A stretch of 64,000 bases of DNA from Hyaloscypha bicolor E (lineage: Eukaryota > Ascomycota > Leotiomycetes > Helotiales > Hyaloscyphaceae): positions 310,001 to 374,000 of the forward strand of contig NW_020194609.1 of NCBI RefSeq assembly GCF_002865645.1, read 5' to 3'. Below are positions 40,401 through 53,360 of the stretch, one piece after another. The position numbers and the translations under genes are program-made. Positions within the stretch are counted from its first letter, which is position 1. The number at the start of each line of letters is the position of its first letter. The notes below the pieces were generated by a model. The model was not told the origin of the DNA. It did no database searches and saw only the letters and a program-made list of their open reading frames with translations.

Positions 40401-43060
40401 AAGTATCTAGTATAAATTAATTATATCCGGAAAAGAAATTAATTAAAAAAATATAAATATATCTAGTAAATTCTTTCGAGATCTTATTAGTAAATAGAAA
40501 TAGATTAGTATTTTATAGAATTACTAAATTCATTTTTATAGTAGTATTAATTAGTCTATAAGTTCTAGTAACTTTCTTTATAATTAAGAACTATAGATTT
40601 TAGTAAGATCTATTATATTTCTTAAGGATTTTATAATTTAGATATTTTAATAGTATTTTTATTATTACTAGTACTAGAGCTTTAGAATATAGGAAATTCT
40701 TCTTTTATTAGGTTTTATATTTAATAGTCTTAATTAGAATAGATAAGCTAATATTTTTATAAACTTTTCCTATTTCTTTCTAATTAAATATAATTATATT
40801 TTCTTAATTAATTATTAATTTTCGAAATATAGCTAATTCCTTTTTCTAGAACTAGTTATTAATATCTAATTATTTAAAATATTATGAAATAAGTTATAAT
40901 TCTTTTAAAATAACTAATATTTTTAGTAAAAGGTAATTCTTATATTTTCTAATATATTTCTATAGGTATTCTCTAGCTTTAGATTTCTTAAACTAGTTCG
41001 AATATTTACTAGAGCCTTTTCTAGTTCTATTATTAGTATTTACTAGTTAAATTTTTTTATTCTTTATTTTATATATTATTATAATTAGAAATAAACTATA
41101 ATTATTATCTTTTTTTTTTAAAAGCTATAGTTATTTTCTCTAGTATTCTTTTTATCTAATTTCTGGAATTTATAATCTTTTTATTTAGCTTCTTTCTAAT
41201 TAGATATAAAGATTATTTTTTTATTTAGTATTTTAATATATCTTTTTTAAGCTTCTATATATTCCAGAATTCTTTCTAGTTTTGGGTTTTATATTCTTTA
41301 GCTTCGGAAATATATTTCTTTATTATTAGAAAATATTATTCTATTTCTTTTTTAGAAATATTTTTACTTAATATTCTTTTTGCTTTTTTTTCTATTAATT
41401 CCGGAACTATTCTTAATAATACTTTAATTAAAGCCTTTTCTATTTTAGTTTTTCTAAAAATATTATTAATTTCCTAAATTCCTAAATCTAAAATAAAAGA
41501 ATTTATAGGAAATTCCAATATCTTTCTATTTCTTCTAATATTACTACCGGTTATAATACTAGGTTCTATTTTTCCTTTTTATTTTTAGTTTCCTATTTTA
41601 TATTACTTAATTCTTTAATTCTAGAAGCTTAATACTTTTAAACTATTACTTTTTTCTATTTCCCGATATTTTTTAAAAATAAAATAATTATAATAATATA
41701 GGTATTCTAATTATTTTTAGGGTTAGTAAATCTTTTATTCTATAAATTATTATTTTTATATATAATATTTATCTTTATTTTTATTAAGAATAATTAATTA
41801 AATAGAATTTTTAAAGCTCTTTTAACTAGAAAAAACATATTTTCATATTTTATTTTATTTATAACCTTAATTCTAAGCTTTATTATTTCTATAAATCCAA
41901 ATTCTGTTTTAGTAATAGTAAATATTTAATAATCTATAGTATTATATATTACTTTACTAATATTTCTAGAGATTTTTTCGGCAAAAATATTAATTTTAGC
42001 CCTAGTATTAATTATTTCTTTATATTTAATATTTTCTTAAGGTTTTCAAAATATAAATTAAAGATATAGAGATTATATAATATATTTATAAGCTAGTAAT
42101 ATTCGAATATTAATATTATTACTTTTAAATTAAATAATTCTATTAGTATTAGATATTTAAACTAGTATTTCTAATTCCTTAAATATTCTATCTATTATAT
42201 AAGCTATAGCTACTAGTTCTATAGATTTTCTAATATATTATTATAATAAGGTAATGTTATAGTAGTAGTAAAGAGCTTAAATTAAGCTAAAGGCTATATA
42301 CCGGGCTAAAAGTACTAGCTATATACTAAGTTATATATAGTAGTATTATATAACTAGTATTATATAATATATATTTAATTATACTTAATATAATAGTATT
42401 TCTTATTTATAAGATAATAAGATAGGAAATATTATTTCTAATTTATTAGTTCTAAAATATAATAACTAGATTTAGTATTTTTAAAATATTAATAAATATT
42501 CTTATTTCTTTTTAAGTTTTTGAGAATAAAATAGTTATTTTCTTTAGTAGCCTTATTAGAATATTATTAACTTTAGAAGTCCTATATTTATTATAATTAA
42601 AAGTATACTGGATTCCTAATTTATCTAGTTTATTTCCGGAAATATTAATATCTATATTCTTAGCTAGGCTATTTTCTTATCTATTATTTCTTAAAATAGT
42701 ATTTTTCTAGCCTTTTATATAAGATAGCTTTTCTTCTATTCTAGCTCGTTTTTAGAAAATCTCTTTAGCTATTTCTATTTCTTTTTTCTTTTTCCTTAAT
42801 AAGAAATACTATTTATTAATTCCAGAACCTGAAATATTAGTAATTCTAATATAATTTTCTCTAAGATAAAATAGCTATTTAGATTTCCTAGATATAATTT
42901 GCTTATTTCTATATATAAATTTCGATTAGCTAGTTTCTTTTTCTTTTTCTTGCCTTATAAACTAGATATTCTTTATTAATCTCTAGATATTTTTAGGTTA
43001 AATATTTAAGTTATAGTTAAATTCTTTTCCTTAAACTTAGGAAATAATTTAATTAAACTA
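37440..43060 (-). pseudogene. G2 pol (RIP-degraded)
   Basis: Reverse complement aligns along its length with G1 pol (2,840-8,400). The RT box FINN lies at 40,243-40,254 (minus strand), at the position predicted from the 5' LTR. Integrase occupies about 38,200-38,900, and the stretch near 38,520 corresponds to the G1 'RDNFL' region. Stops are numerous and differ in part from those of G1, so each copy was mutated separately. It cannot be functional. Confidence 0.8.
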
Positions 43061-43249
43061 CTAGTATTTACTAGTAAGAAAAAAGAGAATACTTTTTTAT
43101 CTAGATTTAAATAGCCTTTTATATTATCTTCTATTAAATTAGTAAGTATATTTATAATTTATAAGCTCTTCTATTAATAGGTAATAGAATTAAGAAATAT
43201 AAATATATTCTAGGTTAATATTATTATTCTTATTTCTATTATAGTACCT

Positions 43250-44610
43250 ATAGCAAATTTATTCTCTTAGTTCTAGATCTATACTATAAGCTATATTAAT
43301 TTAAATAGTATTTTCTAATTATATTTAAGACTAATTTTCTTTAGAATATAGTTATTTAGATTCTTTATTTATTCTAGTTTAATTATTATAGTTACTATAG
43401 TATTTTCTATATTTTCTACTATAACTTCTAGTATATCTTTCCTAAAAACCCGAATTATATTTACTAGACTATTAATACTATTATACTTATTATAGTTAGC
43501 TAGGCTTTATAAGTAGGCTATAGATATTCTCCCGAATTATAATAGTAGCTATATTAAGTTATCTTTATAGATTCTCTTAAGTTATAGTAGTAATAAATAG
43601 TTTTTCTAGACTTCTTATTAGCTAGTTAATATTATCTCTTTTAGGTTTATTACTTTTAGTAAATTTTATATAATTAGCTATAGGCTAAGTTCTTTTTTTA
43701 TTTATATTTATAATAGCTTCAGGAAATATAATAGAAGAAATTAGTAAAAAATAATTATTTTCTAATTTGAGAACTATATTATAGACTATTATATTTAAGT
43801 ATTCTTATCTAAATCTATATATATCTAGATTATTAGTAATATTAAAATAGTATTTCTTTTTTTTATATTAATAGAATATTATAGTCTTCTTATATATCTT
43901 ATTATATTTATAAATAGAAATATTTATAAACTTGAAATTCATATTCTTAAGAATATAATCTTTTATTAGAATAGATAATTTCCTTATAAATTCTCGGTAC
44001 TAAATAATTTCATTTATTTCTTTTCTTTTTAGTAACTTTTTTAATATTTTATTAAATATATTAATATAAGACTTAAAAGAGATTTCTTTATTCTAGGCTT
44101 ATATAATAATCTAATTAAGAAAGTTATAGCTAATTTTAAGTATTTCCTAGTTATATTCTCGGAATTCCTTTAGTAAGGCCTTAAAGAACTTAGTTTCCTA
44201 GTAATTTCCTAAATTATTAGTATAGTATTCTGGTATAGCCTTAATCTAATTCTTATAAATAGGAGAGATATAATAGATAATTCTCTTTCTTTTAGTATTA
44301 TTAGAAATATAATAGTTCTTATATATATTTATATATTATTTCAAGAATATAGAGATATTACTTCCCTAAAACTATAGTATTTCAGGAGCTCCTATAAGTA
44401 GTAGGTTTAAATCCGGTACTAGTATATACTTATTCTTAGCTATATTAATCTTAATAATTTCTTCTATAATTAATTATAGAGTTTCTATACCTGAGACTTC
44501 TACTAATAAGATTCCTAAAGAACTAACTTCCTATTTAAATATATCTTTTAGTTTAGGAACCGGAATTAGAAAGAAACCGGTTAATAATAATAGATATAGT
44601 TAAGGTTCGA
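43250..44610 (-). pseudogene. G2 gag (RIP-degraded)
   Basis: Reverse complement aligns with G1 1,330-2,650. The beginning at 44,576-44,612 matches the G1 stretch at about 1,334-1,370. The leader between it and the 5' LTR (44,611-45,455) holds RIPed non-coding sequence homologous to G1 483-1,330. Confidence 0.7.
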
Positions 44611-45455
44611 GTTTTAGTATTAGTAATAATAAAATAATAGCTTTTCTAGTCTTATTTCTATTACTTATACTTTCTTTCCTATTTCTTTAGCTTAATACCT
44701 ATAGTATTTTTCTTTAATTTTACTAAACTAGATATATTTATATAATATTATTAAAAGTAATAATAAAAATAATAAAAATAATTTTACTAATTTTTCTGAT
44801 TTTTCTAAATTCTCTTTTATTATCTCTATTTAGTATCTCTTTCTTTCTCTAGAAGCTTCTCTAATTTATTTATATAATTTCTTATTTCCGATTTCTTTTT
44901 AATTCTTATTTCGATTTCTATTTATTATTTTATTTGAAATTAAGGGTATTTCCTATTTTAGGTATCTTTTTGGACTTAGAAGTAAGCTTTATTACTAAGA
45001 TTAAAGCTACTTTAATTCCGGCTTTTACTATAACTAAAAATAATATATAAATTAATAATATAATTTTATTTCCGAATACTAAAGTCTATTTCTAACTAAG
45101 GTCTAACTTATATTATCTTAGTATAATATTTCTTATTTTATTTCCTCTACTTCTTTTCCTTTTATAATTAGCCTCTATTTCTATTACTCCTATATACTAT
45201 ACTAGTAATTATATCTTATAGCTAACTTGTATTCAAGTTACTAGATATATTAGAAATTAATATAAGATACTAAGATTAATACTTATATATCCTTAATATT
45301 TTGGCCTTAGGCTTAAGGTATTATAATAGCCCTTTTTTCTTCTAATTTACTAAGCTAATAATTCGTTTTATAAATTACTTCTTAGAACTTTATAAGAATA
45401 TTACCTAAATTATAAAGTTTTCTATTTTTTCCCTATATTAACTTATTATAAAATA

Positions 45456-45758
45456 TATAAGAGGGAAACTATAATAAAATAAAACCCTATATAAAATATT
45501 ATAGAATATAAAAAATAACTTAATAGTAAAATAATAAATTAAAAGTATAAATAGTAAAATATAAATAATATATAATATATAAAAGCTTAATTAATTAAAT
45601 ACTTATAAAGAATTATTCTCTAAGTCTATAAAAAAACTAGCTTTCTTATATGATTTCTATAAGTTATATATAAAAGGCTACGGCCTTTACTATATAACCT
45701 AAATCTCAAAACTACTAAAATAATATAATTTTTAATAAATATAGCCTATTATATTATA
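45456..45758 (-). repeat. 5' LTR of G2
   Basis: 303 bp, reverse complement matches the other family LTRs. Followed by ctagt, the likely target duplication partner of ctaat at the other end. Confidence 0.88.
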
Positions 45759-46308
45759 CTAGTCTAGTTTCTTAATTTTATAGTTTTATAAAAGTACTAA
45801 ATAGTAATCTCTAATATCTCTAAATATTATAAGCTATAGAGATACTTGTTTTAATTCTTTCTTAGTTATAGATTAAATATTTTTATTTTAATTCTTTGCT
45901 TTAATTAAATATCTAGTATAGTAATTCTCTATTTCCTTTAGTATAAGCTTATTAATTATAGGAAGAGGTCTAGAAAAAGCTATTATATTTGTTTTAATTA
46001 CTTTATTATTAAATAAATTAATCTTATTTCAGATATTCTTATTACTAGCTATTTTACGGAAAGTATTAAACTAGTTTGCTTAGAAACTATAGTTCTTTAT
46101 AATAATAATCTTTACTATAGCTTCTAATATAATTATAATTAAGCTTTAGAAACTATAGAAACTATAGAAATAGTTTCTATTAATTAGTTAATATAGGAAA
46201 TATAAACTAAAGTATAATTTTTTAAAGAAATAAATTAAATAAGCTCTTAAATACTTTCTATAATATACTAATTAGGAAGCTTATTAATATAAAGCCGGGC
46301 TTATAACT
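45759..46308 (-). other. Copia element, 5' internal part
   Basis: Internal sequence of the copia element cut off from the rest by G2. It should contain the primer-binding site, leader and start of gag, but RIP and divergence leave nothing I can identify. A short tandem of 'tagaaacta' occurs near 46,146-46,175. Confidence 0.5.
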
Positions 46309-46478
46309 ATTATATATAAAGATTATAGAATAGAAAGTTATATTAGATAATAAAAGAATTAATTAAACTAGCTAGAAAAAAGCTTAAATAAAGTATAAAG
46401 CTTTAGGAAATAAGTATATAGATCCTAACTAAATAAAGTAATTATACTAGCCTTAATTTAGTAATTCTTACTATAATA
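46309..46478 (-). repeat. Right LTR (5' LTR) of the copia element
   Basis: 170 bp matching 15,129-15,299; followed by the duplicated target aaaac (46,479-46,483). Confidence 0.85.
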
Positions 46479-46714
46479 AAAACTAATTAGGTAGATATTA
46501 TTTAAATCTTTTATAGAATTAAGAAATAGGCGAGCTTTAAATTATATTATAAGTATAAGATCTAGAACTTAAAAATATAATTAGACTATTTCTATTTTAA
46601 TAATTCAAAGCTAAAAAAAGAAAAGGATCTTAAAAAAGCCTCGGATTTAAATAATTATAAGTTATATACGGGCCTATATACTAGCTTAAGTTCGGGATTA
46701 TATATAATAATTAG

Positions 46715-46815
46715 GTAACTATAAATATCTTATTTAAATATTAGATATCTTTCTTAGATACCAGATATTTCTTTTAAATACTAGATACCTCTTTTAGATA
46801 CTAGATATTTTACTA
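46715..46815. repeat. Minisatellite, about 20-bp unit
   Basis: About five imperfect copies of a unit resembling ttttaaatactagatatctc, within a 46,484-46,870 stretch that otherwise shows no gene. Confidence 0.6.
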
Positions 46816-46869
46816 GTTCTAGTCTAACTCCTACTAGTATTATATATTATAATAACTATAATAATAAAC

Positions 46870-48140
46870 TAATTATAATAATTCTATAAATAGGTATTTT
46901 AATACTAGTAAAATACTAGAAATTCTTTAAAAAAAGTACTTTTAATAAAATATAAAAAAGAATATAAAAAACTATATTAGAACTTATTTTATATATTAAT
47001 AAACTAAAATAAAGACATATTTATTATATAATATATTTAGTTTATTTCTTTTTCTTTCTAAGTTATAATAAGAAATTATTATAAATTTTATTATAAAGCT
47101 ATTTCTTTTTAGGTTTTATAATAAAATATATAATTCTATATTTATTATTATTAATAAATATATAAAAATAATATAATATATTCTAATTAGTAAAGATATT
47201 TTGGCTCTTTAGTTAATAGAGCTATTTATATATTATATTATTAAAAACTTTAATATATTTATAAATATAATCTCTAATAAAGAATCTGTTTTTATAAGTA
47301 AATTCTAATTAAATTTATATTTCTATTTAAAGATTTAATAATAGCTAAATATATTATTTTTTTATAAACTAATAAATAAATAAAGAATATAAACTAAATT
47401 CTAGAATAGTATTTAAGATATTATATTAGTTATTAATAAAATAACTAGATAATAAAACTTATTTTTATAAAATCTATATATAATAACTTTATATATCTAA
47501 TAATAGAAATTCCTTTATTTTATATATTATATAAATTTTATCTTAATATTAAACTATATATTAAGAATAATATTTTAGAAAAAGAAATATTAGTAATATA
47601 AGAAAAAGTATAAAGAATTTAAATAAAATAGAAAATACTAGAGAAATAATAATAAAAAGTAATAAATATATAAAAAAAGTATTATAATAAAAAATATATT
47701 AATAAGAAATTTAATATATATAATAAAGTTATATTTTATATAAAGAATATTTAATAACTATAACTTATTATAAAACTAATAAATAAATATTTCGGTTTCT
47801 TTAAAGTTCTAAAAGCTATAGAAATATATAAATAAATATATTATTTAGAATTACTATTATTATATTAGATATATAATATTTTTTATATTTTTTTCTTAGA
47901 ACTATAATATCTATAAGCTAGTATTATAATAGAGCTAGAACTAATCGAGATTAAAAATAAAAAGAAATTTAAGATAAAATCTATTATAATTTATAAAAAA
48001 AAGAAAAAAGAAAAAAAATATCTTATTTATTAGAAAAGCTATTTACTAGTAAATAATATATAGGAACTACTAAATAATCTAGAAAATATAGCTCGAGAAT
48101 TATAAAAATATTAAGAAAAGAATAATATTATAATATTATT
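46870..48140 (+). pseudogene. Chromovirus fragment C1: integrase and chromodomain only
   Basis: The C-terminal half of a Ty3/gypsy chromovirus polyprotein. Reading through RIP stops gives the spacer before the integrase core, 'C..CQ.TK'-like 'RTYFIYQQTKTKTYLLY' (about 46,980). The core follows, with 'ISKDILALQLIELF' near 47,205 and 'IISNKESVFISKF' near 47,275 (the SDRGSVFTS-like motif). Next are the C-terminal integrase segment 'KNI..' with 'NKYFGFFKVLKAI' (about 47,785-47,825) and a chromodomain-like 'KKYLIYQKSYL' at about 48,010-48,050, where stops replace the aromatic Trp/Gln residues. No RT is present upstream, so it is truncated at its 5' end. From 48,140 to 48,683 there is RIPed sequence with no recognised gene. 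Confidence 0.7.
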
Positions 48141-48683
48141 AGCTAAATAGAAATATAAAAAATAAATATTTTTATTAGAAAACTATTAAAAACTCTAATT
48201 TTTATATTTTATAAATACTTTTTATTATTTTTATTATTATTCTTATTAGAATTCTCTCGAGAAATAAATAATAAATTAGCTTATAAAGCTATTAGCTATT
48301 AATAAAAAATAAGAACAAAATAAACTTATTTAATATTAAAGAATATTAACTATATTATTAAAAGTATTTTATATTTATATTAAGCTAATAAGAATTACTT
48401 AACTTATTTCTTAAATTATTAAAGAAATTTATCAGCTTTAAATAATAACTTTAATATAAGAAATATATATAGTTTAATATAAAAAAAGAATAATAATAGC
48501 CTTTTCTCTTTCGGGTAAAAGTTAAAAAAAACACTTATATATATTAATAGCTTAAAGGAAATAATTTAATTATATTATATATATTTAAAGAATTTTAGAT
48601 AATATTAAAATAGGAAATAAAAGAAGAAATTTATAACTTATAGAATTATACTTCTTATTCTTAAAATAATAATAATTATATAC

Positions 48684-48972
48684 TATAATATAATAGGCTC
48701 TATTCTCTTAAAAATTATATTATTTTAGTAATTTTAAGATTTTGGTTATATAATAAAACCCGCGGTCTTTTATAAATAACTTATAAAAATTATATAAAAA
48801 AGCTAGTTTTCTATAGTTCTAGAAAATAATTTCTTTTTAGTATTTAATTAATTAAGCTTTTATATACTATATATTATTTATATTTTCAATTTATTATTTT
48901 ATTATTAACTTATATTTTATATTCTAATATATTTTATATAAGTTTTTATCTTATTATAGTTTTCTTTTTATA
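48684..48972 (+). repeat. Solo LTR of the 13-kb gypsy family
   Basis: 289 bp, aligns with the 303-bp G-family LTRs except for a short deletion in the middle (near 48,880). It is followed by atatctag rather than the family leader (tattttatagtaagtaat), and no partner LTR with pol between is found, so it is a solo LTR left by LTR-LTR recombination. Flanks atac and atat are a possible target duplication differing by C/T. Confidence 0.75.
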
Positions 48973-48999
48973 ATATCTAGTAATTATTACTTTTAATAT

Positions 49000-51900
49000 A
49001 AATAAGATTAAGAAACTTAGTAATATTCTTAAAATATTAAAAATAATAATAGCGAATTAAAAATATAAAAGTATTAGATAAATAGATAATAATAAGCTAA
49101 TAAGTATTAAGAGAAGTATTTATTTTAATAAATAAAGAAATAAAAAAGAAAATTAGAAAAAAACTTAAATAAAGTTTAAAAGAGCTTAAAAAAGGCTTAA
49201 AAAAATAAGAAATAAAAAGAAACTAGATATAGTATTATAATTAAAAAAAAAGAAATTAGTTAATAAAAAAAAAGGCCTTTTTATAATACTTTTTTCCTAA
49301 ATAGTAATTATAAATTCAAAACTAGTTCTATATTAGAATTATCTAGAAAATTAGATTAATTTTTCTAAGCTTTTAAGTCTATAGAATAATAATTTATTTA
49401 TAAATAGAGGCTAAATTAGAATTTATAAACTAATTAGAAAATCGGAAAAGCTTTATATTTAATAATATATATTATATCTATATTACTTTTATAAGAAAGA
49501 ATTACTAGAAAGAATTTATAAGTTAATTAAATAGAATTAGTAAACTATATCTTTAATTTTATTACCTAATATAATACTAGAATAATTATAGAAAGTCTTG
49601 AGAGAAAACTAATAGCTAGAAAAGTTTTAGGAAATTATTTATAAAGCTATTTATAGTTTTTTTAGGCTTCTTGAAAATAAGAGTTTAGAAAAAGAATTAA
49701 TATAATAGATATATATAATAATATATAAATAAATATTAGATATTATATATCTAGTTTCTTATTTTAGATAAAACTTATAATTAGAATTATACGAATTATA
49801 TAGAATTATATTTCCTAATTAAATAAAGTATTTTATAAATTTAGCTAAATATTAGAAAATATAGAAAGAAATATTTCTAGTTTTAGAAAGAAATATTAAT
49901 TAGTTTTTTATTAGAATTAATTCTTGGAATTAGTTATATTTATAAGTATTACTTTTAGCTTATTTACTTTAATTACTTATATATTATTTTACTATTATAT
50001 ATTTTATATTATATTAATATTATTAAAAAAGGATTTTTAGAAGTATTTAAATATTTCCGGAATAAAAATAAAGGCTATAAAGAGATTTTTAATTCTAATA
50101 AAGCCTTTAAATTTCCTAATCTTAATAGTATTAAATATTCTATAAATATAAATAATATAGTTTTATATAGATTTTTATATAATTTATCTAAAACCTAATT
50201 TAAAGCTTTATATCTATATTTATAAAACACGCTTTATAAATATTAGATAAGGCCTAATAAAAGCCTTATAAAGATATTTATTCTTTTTATTTCTAAAAAG
50301 AATAAAGAGCTATATTTTTATATTAATTATTATAGTTTTAATAAAGTTATAATTAAAAATCGATATCTGTTTTCTCTTATTAATAAGGGCTTTAATAAGC
50401 TTTTTAAAACTAAAATATTTATAAAGTTAGATCTTAAAAATATATATTATTATATAAGAATTTTTAAAGAATATAAATAGAAAATAGCTTTTAGGATCTA
50501 TTATAAGTATTTTAAATATTTTTTAATATTTTTTAATTTAACTAATATACTAATTTTATTTTAAATATATATTAATTCTATTTTTATAAGGCTTCTAGAT
50601 TATTTTATAATTATTTATCTAGATAATATTCTAATTTATTTATAAAATAAAAATAAATACTATAACTATATTTACTAGACATTTATTAGACTATATAAAA
50701 ATAATTTATTTTATAAATTTAATAAATACGAGTTTAATATTAGAAAAGTTAAATTCTTAGACTTTTTTATTAAAATAGAAAATATTTAAACGGATTTTAA
50801 ATAAATTCGTAATATTATAAAATAGCTAAAACTAAAATTATTTTATAATATCTAAATATTCTCTAAATTTATTAATTTCTATTATTAGTTTATTTATTAT
50901 TATTCTTAAATAATTATAGATTTAATAAACCTCTTATAAGAAATAGAGAAAAGCTATAAGTTAGACCCGTTTATATAAATAGAAGCTATAAATATAAGCT
51001 TTAAAAAATTAAAGAAATCTTTTATTTTAATATCTATTCTAATCTATTTTGATTCTTTTAAGAAAATTTATATTAAAACTAATATATTAAATTTTATAAT
51101 TATAAGTACTATTTTTTAATAAGTTAATTCTAGTAATAATACTAAAAAATACTAGTATTTAGTAATATTCTAGTTTCGGAAACTTATTAGAATTAAATAA
51201 AATTATAATACCTATAATAAAGAGCTATTTATAATTATTAAAGTCTTTAAATATTAGTATTATTATTTTAAAAAATCTAGATTTATAATTAAGGTTATTA
51301 AAGATTATAATAACTTTTAATACTATATAGAAATAAAATATTTTAAGAATTATTAAATATATTAGATAATATATTTTATAATATATAATTTTAATATTAT
51401 TTATTATTAAAATACTTTAAATTCTATAAATAAATCTAATAGAAAACCTAATTATAAAAATAGTTCTATTAATATAATTTAGTTTCCTATTTTTTAGAAT
51501 AAATTAAAAAGAGCTTTTATAATTATAATATAAAGATTCTTATAAATATTTAGAAAGTTCCTTTTTTAGAATAAGCAGTATTTAATATTTACTATATTTA
51601 TAATAGTTAAGAAATAAAATTTATTATAAAATAAATAAATAAATTATTATATAGATTATTTAACTAAAACTTTAATTAAAAATTAAGATATAGAAAAATA
51701 CTTTAAAGGTTCTATTATTAAAGTTATAATAATAAAGATATCTATAACTTTACTATTTAATAAAACTAAAAACTCTTTAGTTTCCGGAATTTTTAAAATA
51801 AATAGTTATAAATATCTAATTCCCTATATATAAATATATATAATTATTAAAAGAATTATAATATTATTTTCTTTATATAAATCTCTTTTAGATATTATTT

Positions 51901-53360
51901 ATATAGTTTAGAAAAATAATTTATAATATTAAAATATTATAAAATAGAAGCTTAATAAGAGAAATACTAAAAAATAAAAGATTTAAAGTTATAATTCAGG
52001 TCTTTTAAAATACTATTTAAAAATTATTATATCTAAAAATCCCGCTTTATATTAAGAAGTTATAAAGCTTTATTATAATAATTTATTAATAGAATATTAT
52101 AAAATTAAAAAAAGTTTTAAGTTTCTAAAAAGATTCTAATATTTATAACTATTATTAAGAATATAATATTTACTAGAAAATTAAGGCTAAAAGATATTTA
52201 TTATATAGTTTATTTAGTAGTTTATTATAATTTAAAAAGTTCTAGAATAAAAATTCTATAGATTTTATTATAGGTTTATTATTATATAAAAACCTAATAA
52301 AAGGTTTTAATTTTAATATAATTCTTATAATTATTAACTAGTATTCTAAAATAGTAAAATATATTATATATTATAAAATAATTAACTTTCTAAAGCTTAC
52401 TAGAATTATATAAAAATATATTTTCTTAATTTTTAGCTCTTTTAATAATATTATTTCTAATTAAGAAATAGTATTTACTAACTAGTTCTAGTCTATTTTC
52501 TATTTCTATTTAATATATAAATAGTATTTAAGTATAGCTTTCTATTTATAACTAAATAACTAAATAAAAAAATAAAATTAGACCCTAGAATACTATTTGA
52601 AATATTATTATAATTCTAAAAAGAATAATTAATTTAAGAAATTATTCTTTATAGAATTTATATATAATAACTCGAAATATTATATTTTATAAAATATATT
52701 CTTTTATATATATTATAAATACTATTTTTAATTTTTATAGAATTCTAAAAATAGAATTATAAAAGAAATACTAGCTATTTATAAAAGGCTAGAGATTCTA
52801 TAAATAGAATAGAAAAGACTTTAGAATCTTTAGTATTATATATAAAATAACCGAGAAATCTATTATAATAAATATAAATTAGCTAAATACTTTTTTAAAA
52901 AAGCTTAAATATTATTATTAATTAAGAATATTAAATTTAAAACAGGAAAACTTAAATTAAAATTTATAAATCTGTTTAAGATTCTTAAATATATTAGAGA
53001 GTTAATACATAAATTAAAACTATTAAGTTTATATAATTATTTATATCTAATTTTTTATATTTCTCTTTTTAAAAAATATATAATAAAATAGAATTAGAAA
53101 TCTAGTTTATATTTTTCTAGAAAACTTCCGGAATTAGTAAATAATAAATAAAAATAAAAATAAAAAATAGAAACTATTATTAATTACTAATGAGTTAATA
53201 GAAATAAAGAGTAATAATATCTAATTAAATAAAAAGCCTAGCTAGATAATTATAATACCTAAGTATCTATTTTTCCTAAGCTTAAAAATTCTAAGAAACT
53301 TCTAATATTATATAACTAGAACTATAATTTAGAATTTAGAATTATCTTTTAATATTTTAT
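49000..53360 (+). mobile_element. Chromovirus C2 (Ty3/gypsy with chromodomain), internal region
   Basis: A second, nearly complete chromovirus coding region, distinct from the 13-kb gypsy family. A Gag-like region lies at about 49,300-49,990, pol follows, and the chromodomain closes the ORF at about 53,330. No LTR pair belonging to it could be identified on either side, so its ends are uncertain. RIP has closed every frame. Confidence 0.75.
50040..53340 (+). pseudogene. C2 pol: RT, RNase H, integrase, chromodomain (RIP-degraded)
   Basis: The RT is unmistakable through the stops. 'NKELYFYINY' (about 50,310) fits the KKNGELRFCIDYR motif, and 'LFSLINKGFNKLFKTKIFI' (near 50,370) fits PLPLI.E.LD.L..AK.FTK. 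The active site YLDN at 50,616-50,627 is the RIPed YLDD, followed by ILIY. 'VKFLDFFI' follows near 50,750. RNase H occupies about 51,030-51,400. The integrase core starts with 'DFII' at about 52,261, followed by 'NIILIIIN' near 52,320 (SMDFI...ILVVVDR in the family). The C-terminal chromodomain at about 53,215-53,320 reads 'YLIK', stop, 'KA', then 'NYNT' and 'KNSKKLL', fitting YLVKWKG...NTWEP...NA.ELL. In the family the chromodomain directs integration to heterochromatin. Confidence 0.82.

Larger units (their letters stand above)
21503..45758 (-). mobile_element. Ty3/gypsy element G2, minus strand, nested in copia and itself split
   Basis: Second copy of the 13-kb family, inverted relative to G1. 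LTRs of 303 bp lie at 45,456-45,758 (5') and 21,503-21,805 (3'). Without the 11-kb insert at 23,813-34,835 its length is about 13.2 kb, matching G1. Flanks ctaat (21,499-21,503, overlapping the LTR end by one base) and ctagt (45,759-45,763) differ by a G/A change and are a plausible target duplication. Internal order follows G1: gag, pol, the homologue of the RIP-poor segment, spacer, extra ORF. It lies within the copia element, so it inserted later. Confidence 0.88.
15129..46478 (-). mobile_element. Ty1/copia LTR retrotransposon, complete but split by nested G2
   Basis: LTRs lie at 15,129-15,299 and 46,309-46,478 and are flanked by a perfect 5-bp direct repeat, aaaac (15,124-15,128 and 46,479-46,483), so both ends belong to one insertion. 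Removing G2 (21,503-45,758, 24,256 bp) leaves about 7.1 kb, a normal copia size. On the minus strand the order is LTR (46,478-46,309), leader and 5' part (46,308-45,759), then pol (21,502-15,300), then LTR. Integrase lies upstream of RT in the reading direction, which is the copia order. All frames are closed by RIP. Confidence 0.88.
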
